Source: Pyrenula massariospora
Taxonomy: Eukaryota; Ascomycota; Eurotiomycetes; Pyrenulales; Pyrenulaceae
Reading direction: 5' to 3'
NCBI GenBank assembly: GCA_021030905.1
Contig: JAGFMI010000024.1
Coordinates: forward strand, 62,001-126,000
DNA: 64,000 bases
Positions 51,977-62,284 of the stretch are shown here, piece after piece. How positions within the stretch are numbered: position 1 is the first letter of the stretch; every line of letters starts with the position of its first letter. A model generated the notes under the pieces. That model was not told the DNA's origin, searched no databases, and worked only from the letters and a program-made list of their open reading frames with translations. The translations under genes and the position numbers were made by a program.

Positions 51977-54900
51977 ATGTCTTACCCACAGAAACCTCGC
52001 CCGACGACCTCGCCCACTCGCTCTCCCTATCGAGATTCTCCCTCACGCCGTCCCTATGATATAGAAACCGGAAATTCCCCCTCCCGTCGTCGACGCCGTC
52101 ATTCGAGGCACGAATCCCGCAATAACGAGATCTTGTCGCCCTCCACGCCTCGAGGAGCTGGCGGCCACCAAATGGCGCCACAAGATGGAGTAGACATTAT
52201 CAGAAAAAAGAGCCTGGTGAGACCAGAGAGAAATCGAATTGACAGGGATCATCCCAACTATCATTATCGAAAGCATGCCCAGAACATGGAAGTCTTTCCT
52301 TCAAACACCGGCGACGACCCAACAGCCGAGGAAGATGGTAGAAGTACGGAAACAACAGAAATCTTGAAAGAAAAGGTTCCCTTGAGGGAAAAGTCAAGAG
52401 GCAAAATTGAACCCATGGGGCAACCAAGAAGGCAAAGGAAGCTTACCAGAAAAGAAACTTTGACTGTCGAGGAAAAGCGGCGCAAAAAAGAGCTGGAGGC
52501 TATCCGGCCACCCAGTTTCTGGAACGTGTACTGTGGGATCATCACTTTTTGGTGCCCAGATATCGTCTTAAGATGTTTCAATAAGCCAGCAAAGGCACAA
52601 CGAAGAGCCTGGCGGGAAAAGATGGGTTTGCTCAGCATTATTGTGCTGATTTGCGCCTTCGTCGGCTTTCTGACCTTTGGTTTCACTCAAGCAGTCTGCG
52701 GCCAGCCAGGTCTACGTTTGAAGAACAATCACGTCGACAAAGGCTATATGATCTTCCATGGCAAAGCCTACGATCTCTCGAAGTCATCTCACCCTGCTGC
52801 CATCGGAATACCTTACGCTTCAAACGTCCTCTACGATTTGCCTCACAAATATGGCGGTCAAGATGGGAGCTTTTTCTTTCAGAATGTCAATGGTCATTGC
52901 AAAGGACTGATCACCCGAGCCGATGGATCAGATGTCCCAACGAACAATAAGGACGAACTTGCTTGGTACTTTCCGTGCGAGGCTTTCAATCAAGATGGAT
53001 CAAGCAAGCCGAATAAGACCGAACCTCCTTATTCGGGATATGCTTGTCACACGACCGTAAACGGGCGGCATTCATTCTATAACCTGAGAAGTTCAGGAGA
53101 AGTATATTTCACCTGGGACGATATCAGGAACTCAAGCAGGAATCTAATGGTATATTCAGGCAGCGTGGTGGACCTGGATCTTCTGTCATGGTTCAACAAA
53201 AGCCAAGTCTCTTATCCAACACAATTTGACGACCTGCGCAACAATCCGGATGTCAAGGGGATTGATATCACCCATGCATATCAATATGGTCCCAACAAGC
53301 AGCTCGGCGAATGTCTTACGGAAATCATCCGGGTAGGCTCCATCGATACCGAAACAGTGGGCTGTATTGCCTCCAAAGTGGTTTTGTACATCTCCTTGGT
53401 GTTCATCTTAGCGATTGTGCTGAGCAAATTCTTCCTCGCTGTCGCCTTTCAATGGTTCTTCTCCAGGCGTTTTGCTGCTTCAAGCACCTCTCAATCCTCG
53501 AATCCGATCAAACGCAACAAACAGATTGAAGATTGGACGGACGACATCTACCGCCCGGCGCCGCGGATCACAGACCATACCAGTGCATATGCTGGAACTG
53601 ATCGGAATAGCAAGAGGAGCAGCAAGCTCTTCCCTCACACATCTCGGTTCACCAGTCCATATGCAATCGAGCGTGGCGCTAAGGCGAGCCGGCCACAGCC
53701 AACCACTATGGCCAGCCAGAGCTCCTCTGCCCGCCTCTTACAATCGGGTCCGTATGGCCATGGCTATAGTAATAGCGTGGGTAGTCTGCCATTAGAAGCA
53801 CCGCCGCGTCCGAGTGAAGGTGGTAGCCGATCAAGCCTGATGGTACCAAGTCAAGATCAACGATATTCTGGTATCATGACTGATTTGGAAGGACCTGGTC
53901 CGCAAGGTTTCATCCATGAAGCTGTTGTTCCTCAACCGCCACCTGAATGGCAGCCTTTTGGCTATCCGCTGGCACACGCTATCTGTCTTGTTACCGCCTA
54001 CTCGGAAGGTGCTGAGGGTTTGCGCACGACTCTGGATTCAATTGCAACAACGGACTACCCTAACAGCCACAAGACAATCCTGGTTGTCTGCGATGGGATG
54101 ATCAAAGGCAAAGGCGAAGCTTTAACAACACCAGAGATCGCATTGAGCATGATGGGCGATTATGCTATTCTGCCAGAAGATGTTCAGGCGTTCTCGTATG
54201 TTGCAGTCGCTAGCGGGTCTAAACGTCACAATATGGCCAAAGTCTATGCCGGCTTTTATGACTACGGTGAGAACTCTGTGATTCCTGTGCGCAAGCAGCA
54301 ACGAGTACCCATGATGGTTGTTGTTAAATGCGGTACGCCTGACGAAGCAACCAAGTCAAAGCCTGGAAATCGAGGGAAGCGAGACAGCCAAATCATCCTC
54401 ATGTCCTTTCTCCAAAAAGTTATGTTCGATGAGCGGATGACCGAGCTAGAATTCGAGATGTTCAACGGCCTGTGGAAGATCACTGGCATGTCCCCTGATT
54501 TCTATGAGATAGTACTCATGGTTGATGCGGACACCAAAGTCTTCCCCGACAGCTTGACCCACATGATCTCTGCCATGGTCAAAGATCCCGATATCATGGG
54601 TCTCTGCGGCGAGACCAAAATCGCTAACAAGCGCGAAAGTTGGGTATCCATGATCCAGGTCTTCGAATACTTTATCTCGCACCACTTGTCCAAATCCTTT
54701 GAGTCAGTCTTCGGCGGTGTTACCTGTCTTCCCGGATGTTTTTGCATGTATCGTATCAAAGCTCCCAAGGGCCGAGAGAACTATTGGGTGCCTATACTTG
54801 CTAATCCGGACGTTGTTGAGCATTATTCTGAGAATGTCGTCGATACGCTACACAAGAAGAATCTTCTACTCCTTGGCGAGGACAGATACTTGTCGACTTT

Positions 54901-55655
54901 GATGCTCAAGACCTTTCCAAAGCGGAAACAAGTCTTCGTCCCGCAAGCTGTGTGCAAAACTACCGTTCCAGAACAATTTTCAGTGCTTCTCTCCCAGCGG
55001 CGCCGCTGGATCAACTCAACTGTTCACAACCTCATGGAACTCGTGCTCGTCCGCGACCTCTGCGGAACTTTTTGCTTCAGCATGCAATTCGTCGTCTTCA
55101 TCGAACTGGTGGGCACCCTTGTCCTTCCGGCCGCCATCACCTTCACCATCTACCTAATCATCATTTCTTTTGTCAAGAAACCCGTCCCCGTCATCCCCCT
55201 AATCCTACTCGCACTTATCCTGGGTCTTCCCGCCGTCCTCATTGTCCTCACAGCTCACCGCTGGAGCTATGTTCTCTGGATGATGGTGTATCTGCTAAGC
55301 TTGCCGATCTGGAACTTGGTGCTCCCGGCATATGCGTACTGGAAATTTGACGACTTCAGCTGGGGCGATACACGGAAGACGGCAGGCGAGAAGACGAAGA
55401 AGGCGGGGATTGAGTATGAGGGAGAGTTTGATAGTAGCAAAATTACGATGAAGAGGTGGGGTGATTTCGAGAAGGGTAAGTTGCACACCTCCCGATGTTA
55501 CTCCTGAAATGATTCGAATATTGTCTCTAACGATTGTTTCTACAGAGAGGAGAATGAAAGCCCCCGGGAGTGCGTGGTCGGGGAATTCGGCGAACAACAA
55601 TAACAACGCTGGCCCATATTCGGCCGGCGGGTATGACAGCTACCATGATTACTAG
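51977..55655 (+). CDS. chsD: Class IV chitin synthase (Chs3-like)
   Basis: Polymerises UDP-GlcNAc into chitin at the plasma membrane. ATG 51977 ([13 protein letters not shown]); the frame upstream uses TTG. Exons are 51977-55475 and 55546-55655 (70-bp intron), 1202 aa. The N-terminal 170 residues are basic and disordered. A transmembrane helix follows [14 protein letters not shown]. The outer loop has the class IV cytochrome-b5-like region: [31 protein letters not shown] and [15 protein letters not shown] second helix is [20 protein letters not shown]. The GT2 catalytic domain has VDADTK (Asp850, Asp852), EDRYLSTLM (968) and QRRRWINST (1007), all intact. At least four helices end the fold (for example [20 protein letters not shown]). 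Asn-rich last exon: [12 protein letters not shown]. Class IV enzymes need an Skt5-type activator, and one is the divergent neighbour. Confidence 0.96.
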
Positions 55656-56204
55656 TTGGCCAACCAAAAAATTGCATTTACCGGGAGCATTTCTGGTCTG
55701 GTCTGGGCAGGATCTGACGGTTAGGGTGGCAGGGACTGTTGATCAGGGAACTCTGTCTGAGAAGCAACCTTCATTTTCTTGCATAGCCCTTTCATTGCGC
55801 TGCATTGTTAGAGACAGGTCTGTGGGCGGCTACTGTGTAGGTATTCCGTGTGGGAGTACGATAGATAGATAATAATATGGACATAGTTGAGGCGATGTGC
55901 AGTTTCCCATGATTTGAATAGTGAAAAGGTGTTAACAGTCGCATTGTGAAATGAGCGACGGATATGAAAGGGTTGATGAGTTCTTGATTGATGACCATGC
56001 TAAATGGCATACTGTACTTCGGTGATCTATCCCCTTCCTCCCCTCCCCCTCTCGCACTATATGCAGAAGAAACAGAATGAGCAGGCAAGCTGGATCCTTC
56101 TCAGGGAAGAAAAGACCCAGATATAACTACATATGTCGTCCACCAACACCATTCAATGCGCAAAGAATTCTCAAACGTGAATCAGCTGTTTTCTAAACCT
56201 CCAC
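55656..56204. other. Convergent intergenic between chitin synthase and TAF7
   Basis: 549 bp holding two 3' UTRs. No gene or repeat is visible. Confidence 0.4.
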
Positions 56205-58337
56205 TCAGCCGTCATCTTCGATCCCCAAATCCTCTCGCAACACTCTCCTCGTCTCCCGCAGCGCCTGGATCTTTGGCTCCAACTTCCCCTTGATAATCCG
56301 ATTGTCTGTCTTCTTATAGATCTCCAGCTGCTTCGCCAGACTGTCCTCCGTCTCCTGCAGCCGTTCACGCTTCTCTAGCCGCTCGGCTGCGTCCGCGCCG
56401 TCCTCGTCGTCTGAGTCTGCGGACTCGTCTTCGTCGGATTCGGAGGCTTCGTCTTCGGTGGCGGCTGCAGTGGCAGCACCTGTGGCGGCGGGTGTCGGGG
56501 CTGCGGTGGTGCCGGCGGGGGAGTCCTCGGCGGAGGTTACGGCGACTGACGAGTCGGCGCCGTTGGCACCTGCACGTTGGGAGATCCCGTTTCCAGTCGC
56601 AGTAACCAGAGTGGATGTCGCAGGTTGGTCTGCGTCGTCGTCATCAGCGCCCATGGCCGCTTCGACTTCGGCGGCTAGGAGGGCGTCCATTTCGTCTTCG
56701 TCCTCGTCTTCCTCGGCCGCGGCGCCGCCGTCCCGTTGCTGGGTGAAATAGCCGTCGTCCTCACCTTCCGCGTCAACTTCTTCGCCGTAACCGTCATCGT
56801 AATCATCACCTTCGCTGACGCGTGACTCCAGGCGAGAAGCCTCGCGGAGGTATTGATCGTAGTCAAGCGTTTCGTATTGCACGCTCAGAGCTGCTTCGTC
56901 ATCCTGGATGAGTTGGTTGACTTTTCGTTCGATGGCCTCGATAGCAGAGACACTGGTTCGTTTGGTCTTATTGAAGCGACGTTTGCGGACATTCTTCATC
57001 GGCGCTGTCAGACCATGGGCGTGTTTGAAATCGTTAGGGTTGACATCTGGAGGAAGTGGGTAGTTTTCGGCCTCTGTGTTATTACGAACAGCGCCTAGGA
57101 TGATCATCATTTGTGAGATGTCAATGCTCTTAACCCAGCCTCTTTTATCCCAAGATTTCATCCCTTCCACTATACAGGGCAGATCAACGGTAATGAAAGC
57201 GAAACGCTGTCCTCTTATCTCAACCACACCACGGCGTCCGTTGGTGTCAAATGGTGTGAATCGCATGTCGAGACCCCCTTCAGCAGCCCTAATACCAATC
57301 TTCCCATCTTCAATCGCTTTTTTGACCAATTCCGCTTCAGCTTCTGGCTGTATTCGGCACATCATCCCTGATAGCTGCACAGGATCCTTTTCCGCATCCT
57401 CTAGTTCACTATCATATCCAACTCCAAGTGGCCGTTTTGGCACCTTTCCTTTGTGCTTGATCTTCAAGGTCGGCACGGTAGGCGTGATTGGTGTCAAATT
57501 CTTGCTCACAAGGCGGACCTTCTTTAGGGGTGGTTGTGGTTGGCTCAACTCGTCTTCTGATCCAGCCGCATTTGTTGTTTTGATCGAAACTTTTCGCTTC
57601 TTTCCTGAAGATCCCGGCGTCGGTCCATCTTTAAGTTTCTTCTTTGGTTTTGTTGGAGGTGTTGGAACGGTCGATTGTGTATCTGAACGCTTGAAGGTGA
57701 GCTTGAGACCGGTCCCAGGGGTAACAGCGGAGGAAGGGGTTGGTGAGCTGGCCACATTCTGTTCAGGTTTTTTGGCGAACGAGAGCTTCAACCTCGGCTT
57801 CCCGTCGGGATTCATCTCATCCTCAGCATCAGCGTCACTGCATTCGCTTTCATCTGAAGCGTTGTCTGACGAAGACGGTTGGGTATGTTTATCGATATGC
57901 CTGATCTGAACCAAATCTTTCGCAAAGCTAACTCTGGTTATTTTAGGCTCCTTGCGTAAGACTGATGGACGGTCGGAAAAGCGGAGACGGAGCTTGAGAC
58001 CGCTCGAGAGTTCGGATTGTGCGACAGATTCCTGAGCAGGTGAAGGTGTTGAATGAAGGGAAGTTTGGACGGTTGAGGTGGGAGTGGAGATCTGGGGTGC
58101 AGTGTGAGGCTCGCTGGTGGCGCTGCCGCGTGGGGCTCTGGTCCAGCTCCGTAGGCGGTGATACGCTCCCTGGGTCCGATCGACGGCAGGGAGCATAACC
58201 TTGTCTTCAGGGAATGCCGATAGCTTTGCTGATGATAATTTAAGCATGACCACGCGAGACTTGTCGTCTCTCTCATTGATCTTCTTTCGCTTCTGTCCAG
58301 TTTTGGTTTTCGAGCGTGTTTTCCGGTTAGGCGCCAT
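56205..58337 (-). CDS. TAF7: TFIID subunit TAF7 (TAFII55 family)
   Basis: A general transcription factor subunit that partners TAF1. ATG 58337 (MAPNRKTRSKTKTGQKRKK); the longer frame starts at GTG. 710 aa, single exon. The first 310 residues are Ser/Pro/Lys-rich with two acidic patches. The TAFII55 domain covers about 316-470: LSGMMCRIQPEAEAELVKKA, LDMRFTPFDTNGRRGVVEIR, GQRFAFITVDLPCIVEGMKS and WDKRGWVKSIDISQMMIILG. Then a TAF1-binding-like basic stretch (MKNVRKRRFNKTKR), a helix, and very acidic low-complexity sequence. A coiled coil at the end (RERLQETEDSLAKQLEIYKK) is also typical. Its start lies 80 bp from TAF3, transcribed the other way. Confidence 0.94.
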   Translation of the reverse strand: MAPNRKTRSKTKTGQKRKKINERDDKSRVVMLKLSSAKLSAFPEDKVMLPAVDRTQGAYHRLRSWTRAPRGSATSEPHTAPQISTPTSTVQTSLHSTPSPAQESVAQSELSSGLKLRLRFSDRPSVLRKEPKITRVSFAKDLVQIRHIDKHTQPSSSDNASDESECSDADAEDEMNPDGKPRLKLSFAKKPEQNVASSPTPSSAVTPGTGLKLTFKRSDTQSTVPTPPTKPKKKLKDGPTPGSSGKKRKVSIKTTNAAGSEDELSQPQPPLKKVRLVSKNLTPITPTVPTLKIKHKGKVPKRPLGVGYDSELEDAEKDPVQLSGMMCRIQPEAEAELVKKAIEDGKIGIRAAEGGLDMRFTPFDTNGRRGVVEIRGQRFAFITVDLPCIVEGMKSWDKRGWVKSIDISQMMIILGAVRNNTEAENYPLPPDVNPNDFKHAHGLTAPMKNVRKRRFNKTKRTSVSAIEAIERKVNQLIQDDEAALSVQYETLDYDQYLREASRLESRVSEGDDYDDGYGEEVDAEGEDDGYFTQQRDGGAAAEEDEDEDEMDALLAAEVEAAMGADDDDADQPATSTLVTATGNGISQRAGANGADSSVAVTSAEDSPAGTTAAPTPAATGAATAAATEDEASESDEDESADSDDEDGADAAERLEKRERLQETEDSLAKQLEIYKKTDNRIIKGKLEPKIQALRETRRVLREDLGIEDDG

Positions 58338-58417
58338 GGTGGACACCGAAAAGTGAGGGTCCTCTTCCTTCCTTCACAATGACATGAATCCTGCACTCTC
58401 TCGACCTCCACCACAAA
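58338..58417. promoter_or_regulatory. 80-bp bidirectional promoter between TAF7 and TAF3
   Basis: Only 80 bases separate the two ATGs. No TATA-like element is visible; there is a CT-rich run (58360-58374). On the TAF3 strand a three-codon frame ATG-ACA-TGA lies at 58379-58387, overlapped by an out-of-frame ATG at 58384. Confidence 0.7.
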
Positions 58418-59151
58418 ATGTCTCAAAATCTTCACAACGCGCTGCTGCGCCCGGCAGTCCTCCAGATTCTGAGAGCAGCCGGCTTTACTCATATGCGCGG
58501 ATCCGTCCTGGACACCGTCACCGATCTTGCGGCCCGATATATTCTTTTGCTAGCCACTTCCACTGCCCAGAATGCCTTGAATAATCACGGCGACGACGTT
58601 CCTACAATACAGGATGTGCGAATGGCTATGACACAAGTGGGGGGTCTACGACCCCAGATGAGTGCGACGCAGGAAGCAGCGAAACAGCCGGCGTTGGTGA
58701 ATGGGGTGGAAGTTCCGTTTGAAGATCTGCGAGGGGTCGAAGCATTTATCAGGTGGGCTGAAGGACCCGGAAATCGAGAGGTGCGGCGAATTGCTGGCGT
58801 GGTCTCGAGTGAAAAAGACGGCGGGGATGTCACGCTGGCTGAAGACAGTGAAGACTACCTCACAGGTACGGATCGTCCTGGGAGGCCACGTCTTTCCGTG
58901 TCACTGACATGTGTTTAGCATTGAAAAAGAAGTACAGTAAGACCGGTGAAGAGTCGAGGTATCAAGGATCGGTCTTGGGTAAAGAATCTGATGAACAGGT
59001 GGTGGTGATTGTGGGCGGCCCGGTTGGCAGCCTTTCAGAATGGCGTCAACAGATGAAGACCGCCGCCGCCTCAGAGGCCGCAACACCGGCAACGTCGGGC
59101 ATCAGCAGCGCTCCAGATACCCCTGAAGACATGATGGACGACGGGGATTGA
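58418..59151 (+). CDS. TAF3: TFIID subunit TAF3, histone-fold (bromodomain-associated) protein
   Basis: TAF3 pairs with TAF10 through a histone fold inside TFIID. Exons are 58418-58865 and 58919-59151 (53-bp intron), 226 aa; the join gives SEDYLTALKKKYSKTGEESR. Start ATG 58418 in context CACAAAATG. The histone fold covers about 1-75: ALLRPAVLQILRAAGFTHMR, VTDLAARYILLLATSTAQNA and VPTIQDVRMAMTQVGGLRPQ. Downstream is GVEVPFEDLRGVEAFIRWAE, seen in fungal TAF3 proteins. The second exon has VVIVGGPVGSLSEWRQQM and an acidic end. There is no PHD finger, as in yeasts (animal TAF3 has one). It is divergent from TAF7. Confidence 0.92.
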
Positions 59152-59488
59152 CCCATCGCTACATTCTAGAAATATTTTTGGATTTACAGCTAAGCTTGAC
59201 GCACCCTATAACCTACACCAAGTAACTCGTCCGGGGTGTAAGAACATCACTTAGAGCGGTGGATTACGAAAGTGAAGTTACCGGGTACTTTCCACCATCC
59301 CACCAAAACAAACAAGAGAGCCTCTTCTTCTTCTGTATCGGTCACTCCTGAACAGTCGCCCTCTGCATGCAAACCCTTTGCAACCCAGACCAGAGAACCT
59401 TTTTGTTGTTCTTCTTCTGCTGGCTTAATCAGCCACTCTCGACTTCAGACCTTTCGCACTCTTCTGATACTTCACCACTAAGCGAGCC
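59152..59488. other. Intergenic, promoter of the BTB gene
   Basis: 337 bp, CT-rich toward 59,480. Nothing specific is recognised. Confidence 0.4.
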
Positions 59489-60457
59489 ATGACTTTTTCC
59501 GCAATGAATGACGATACAGAGTAGGTCTTTTTTTTCGTCCCCGGAGCCCTTTTGGAACACAGCTATCTTGCGTGTGGTAGACACCGCTTACAGTTGAACA
59601 GCTGGACAGCTTCTGAAATCTTCTACCTCTCCGCCTCTGGTTCAGCGAAGCATAGCATCCATAAACAGCTCCTTGAAGAGAAGAGCAGGGTCATCGCCTT
59701 GAAAGCTTTAGAAAGAGGTCATCCTAAAGAATACGACATAAAAGACATTTCAGAAATCACTCTTTCGCGATTCATAAAATGGGCCTATCGCGGAGACTAC
59801 ACCGGAGATTCACCAGTGAAGGCCAATATCGAGGAGTCTGAAAACCCATTCATGGCTCATGCATACCTATACATGTTTGCAAATACCTATCTGGTTGAGG
59901 ATCTCAAAATTTTGGCTCGTACAAAGCTTACCGGGGCCGTCAGGAGTGTTTCTTCAACGCCAGCAGTCCCGTCAGGATTTGGCTCTCGCGGCGAGGACTT
60001 TGTACAAGTCACTAAGCAGAACTTATCGGAGGTCATCTCGAAGCAACGCCGCTCAATGAGCATCCCAAGCATCAGAACCGATGCATTAAACCCTATCATC
60101 GCGCTGATGAAGTATTGCTTTAATGGTGTGCTTCCGGATGACGATGCACTTCTAACATGGCTTGGCCAATTTGTAGCCTGGTCGAGCCCTCAATTCTCCA
60201 CGCACCCTGAATTTAAAGCGGCCTTGCCTCAAATCTGTCGTATTGTCTTCCTATCGATGGTCCAGTCTCCATTGGCGCCATGGCAGTGCGGGACATGTGG
60301 TGCCAATATGAGCGACGACTGCTGCTTCTACTGCGCTTTCATTCTCCCCACAGCTCAAAATCGTAACATCAGCCAAGCCTCTACCCTCGGCAACGAAGAG
60401 ACACGTGTGAGCAAGTCGGACGAGAGTGACGGCTCGGATACCAGTCAAGAAAAATAA
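59489..60457 (+). CDS. BTB/POZ-domain protein with C-terminal zinc-ribbon-like motif
   Basis: Two exons are inferred, 59489-59520 and 59581-60457 (60-bp intron, GTAGGT donor), 302 aa. The start MTFSAMNDDTEHRLQLNSWT is supported by the phase match; the first exon is only 32 bases, so it is the least certain part. The BTB fold is at about 15-130: SEIFYLSASGSAKHSIHKQL, LSRFIKWAYRGDYTGDSP and AHAYLYMFANTYLVEDLKIL are characteristic of the many fungal BTB proteins. Near residue 245 is a four-Cys motif, CGTCGANMSDDCCFYC, which could hold zinc. BTB domains dimerise and often bind Cul3; function here is unassigned. Confidence 0.78.
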
Positions 60458-61490
60458 GGGTGTGTACAAACGTGGTGGTGTGAGAAGCCACAGATCTACT
60501 CTCAGGGCAGCAATGCAGCTTTTTCAGACAAGGTATTATTGTGCGTGGAGAGACGATGAGCGGATCACTTATCAACAGAATTCGGCTTTCGGATGCCGCC
60601 ACGTGTGCGATGGACGAGATGGCTTGCTTCTACAAAGTCTACTGGCACCACCATGGTCGTCATTGTATCCTTAGCTATGCTAGCGGTTGCTGGGTCACTG
60701 GAAAATCCGTCTTTGCTTTTAGGTTTTCAAGTTTTTGGTATTCGAATACAGAAGAAGTACACAAAAGAGCCTCATCGTCTTCTCCATATCAAATTCCAAT
60801 AGAGTCCCAATATTTGATCCTTGTTCCCGAATTCCTTTTCTATGAGGTAAGGTGTCAAAACCACCAACGAGATCTACACAAGCTCGACGCTAAACCTCGG
60901 GTTCCTGGGGCGGCGCTGTTGGCCCGCTGGCCAAGATGGTGGGAATGTGGAGACTCATGAAGATCAATTTGGAGTCTTTACCTGACCCGTGATTCTATTT
61001 GTTTCTCTTTTCGTTCGTCTCGAGCGTTCAGTAAGGGACATTATGCCGTGCACTATCGAGCGATTCCTCGCCACTTGGTAATGCAGTGGACAATATGGAT
61101 TGGGGGAGGGCATGGACGTTGAAGGGACTTGCATGAATGGCGAACGGCGCTTGCGTCCAATAAAACTTTGACAGTACTTGTCAGACAACGATCCACGGTC
61201 GGAGCCTCCTCATTGTCCCTACGGCGGGCTGTACTCATAGCTTGGGGCTGGCTAAGTGTCTCTAGCTAATTGGGAAAGGGAAGTATCGACTCTCTATGAC
61301 GACGATGTAGACAAGAAACCCGAACAACCTTGGGAAATATAAAATGTCACTTTATTCCTTTGTTTTCCTCCTGCTTCGACACCTTACATTGCGATATTTA
61401 CTCCACGAAAAACCTGTCTAGCATAACCCTTTTCCACTTTCTGTCGCCAGATATTTTGAATCTTAATCAACACCAGGCACCTCCCTCATA
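60458..61490. other. Intergenic, about 1 kb
   Basis: A 139-codon frame at 60541-60960 begins at GTG and has no motif. No RNA gene or repeat is recognised. Confidence 0.45.
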
Positions 61491-61919
61491 ATGCGTCTCT
61501 CCATCCTCCTCCAATTCACTCTCGCCACCCTCGCCTTCTGCACCCCAGCAGCCCTCCAAAAACGTATCGACTGCATAGACCAAAACGCCGCCACCGCTCC
61601 GGTACGACCCTCTTTCCCCTTCCCCCTTCTCCCTCCGTTTCCCCAACTAACACCCCATCCCACCTCGCAGTGCACATGCACCTGCCCCTCCGGCTGGGGC
61701 TTCACGCCCGGCACCCCCGTCGAGCAGGGCCAGTACGTCGGCTGCAACCAGGACGGCACCTCGTACGAGTACTCTCCGGTCGGGTTTCTGGAGTACCAGG
61801 ACGTCAGCACGCTGCTGTGCAATGGGAAGTGTGTATATTTTCAGCCTGGGGATCCGCTGTTGAGTCCTGCTGCGCAGCCGGGGTGTTATTGCTGTACGAC
61901 GACGGATCCGTTGGCGTAG
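61491..61919 (+). CDS. Small cysteine-rich secreted protein (effector-like)
   Basis: ATG 61491 opens a clear signal peptide, MRLSILLQFTLATLAFCTPA, followed by a dibasic Kex2-type site (ALQKR). A 69-bp intron (61602-61670, GTACGA donor, CTAAC branch site, CGCAG acceptor) is stop-free and a multiple of three, so the unspliced frame is also open; splicing is preferred because it removes a Pro/Phe run and joins NAATAP to CTCTCPSGWGF. The mature part is about 94 aa with 10 Cys: CTCTC, VGCNQDG, LLCNGKC and PGCYCC. Even Cys number, small size and secretion fit apoplastic effectors or antimicrobial-type proteins; the role is inference and I do not recognise a named family. Confidence 0.8.
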   Translation: MRLSILLQFTLATLAFCTPAALQKRIDCIDQNAATAPVRPSFPFPLLPPFPQLTPHPTSQCTCTCPSGWGFTPGTPVEQGQYVGCNQDGTSYEYSPVGFLEYQDVSTLLCNGKCVYFQPGDPLLSPAAQPGCYCCTTTDPLA

Positions 61920-62284
61920 GGGGGAGGTAGAGGGGGGATGGGGATCGGGTTGTGGGTTGTCTGTGGTCGTGAGTTGGCTGGAGGAGATGTGGGGAGTAGT
62001 TGTGCATGTCGATCGGTGTTAAAATCTTTTTCTATGTCATAAAAGTTTGTCGTTCATGTTTACTCGCATGACTTGATCTATATTGAAAGTGCATGGAAGG
62101 CTCAACAAGAGCATATGTGTCCTTGGTGGTAGGGTTCGAGATTTTTCCTCTCTCATGAACTAAGCGCCCTCTGTTCGACGCAATTAAGCAAGGTGTGCAA
62201 CGACGTCGGTGATCGATCCCAGGGAGCATTCTTCAACTATCATCCATAGGATTATATATTGTTGAGTCGTGGCGCACCTTCCCT
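61920..62284. other. Convergent intergenic
   Basis: 365 bp between converging ends of the secreted protein and the minus-strand gene. Nothing is recognised. Confidence 0.4.

Noticed and set aside
60541-60960. 139-codon frame between the BTB and small secreted genes
   Set aside because: It begins at GTG, has no motif and no matching splice sites.
62120-62150. GGTTCGAGA resembling a tRNA T-arm
   Set aside because: No acceptor stem, D-arm or anticodon arm could be found around it; no tRNA gene is supported.
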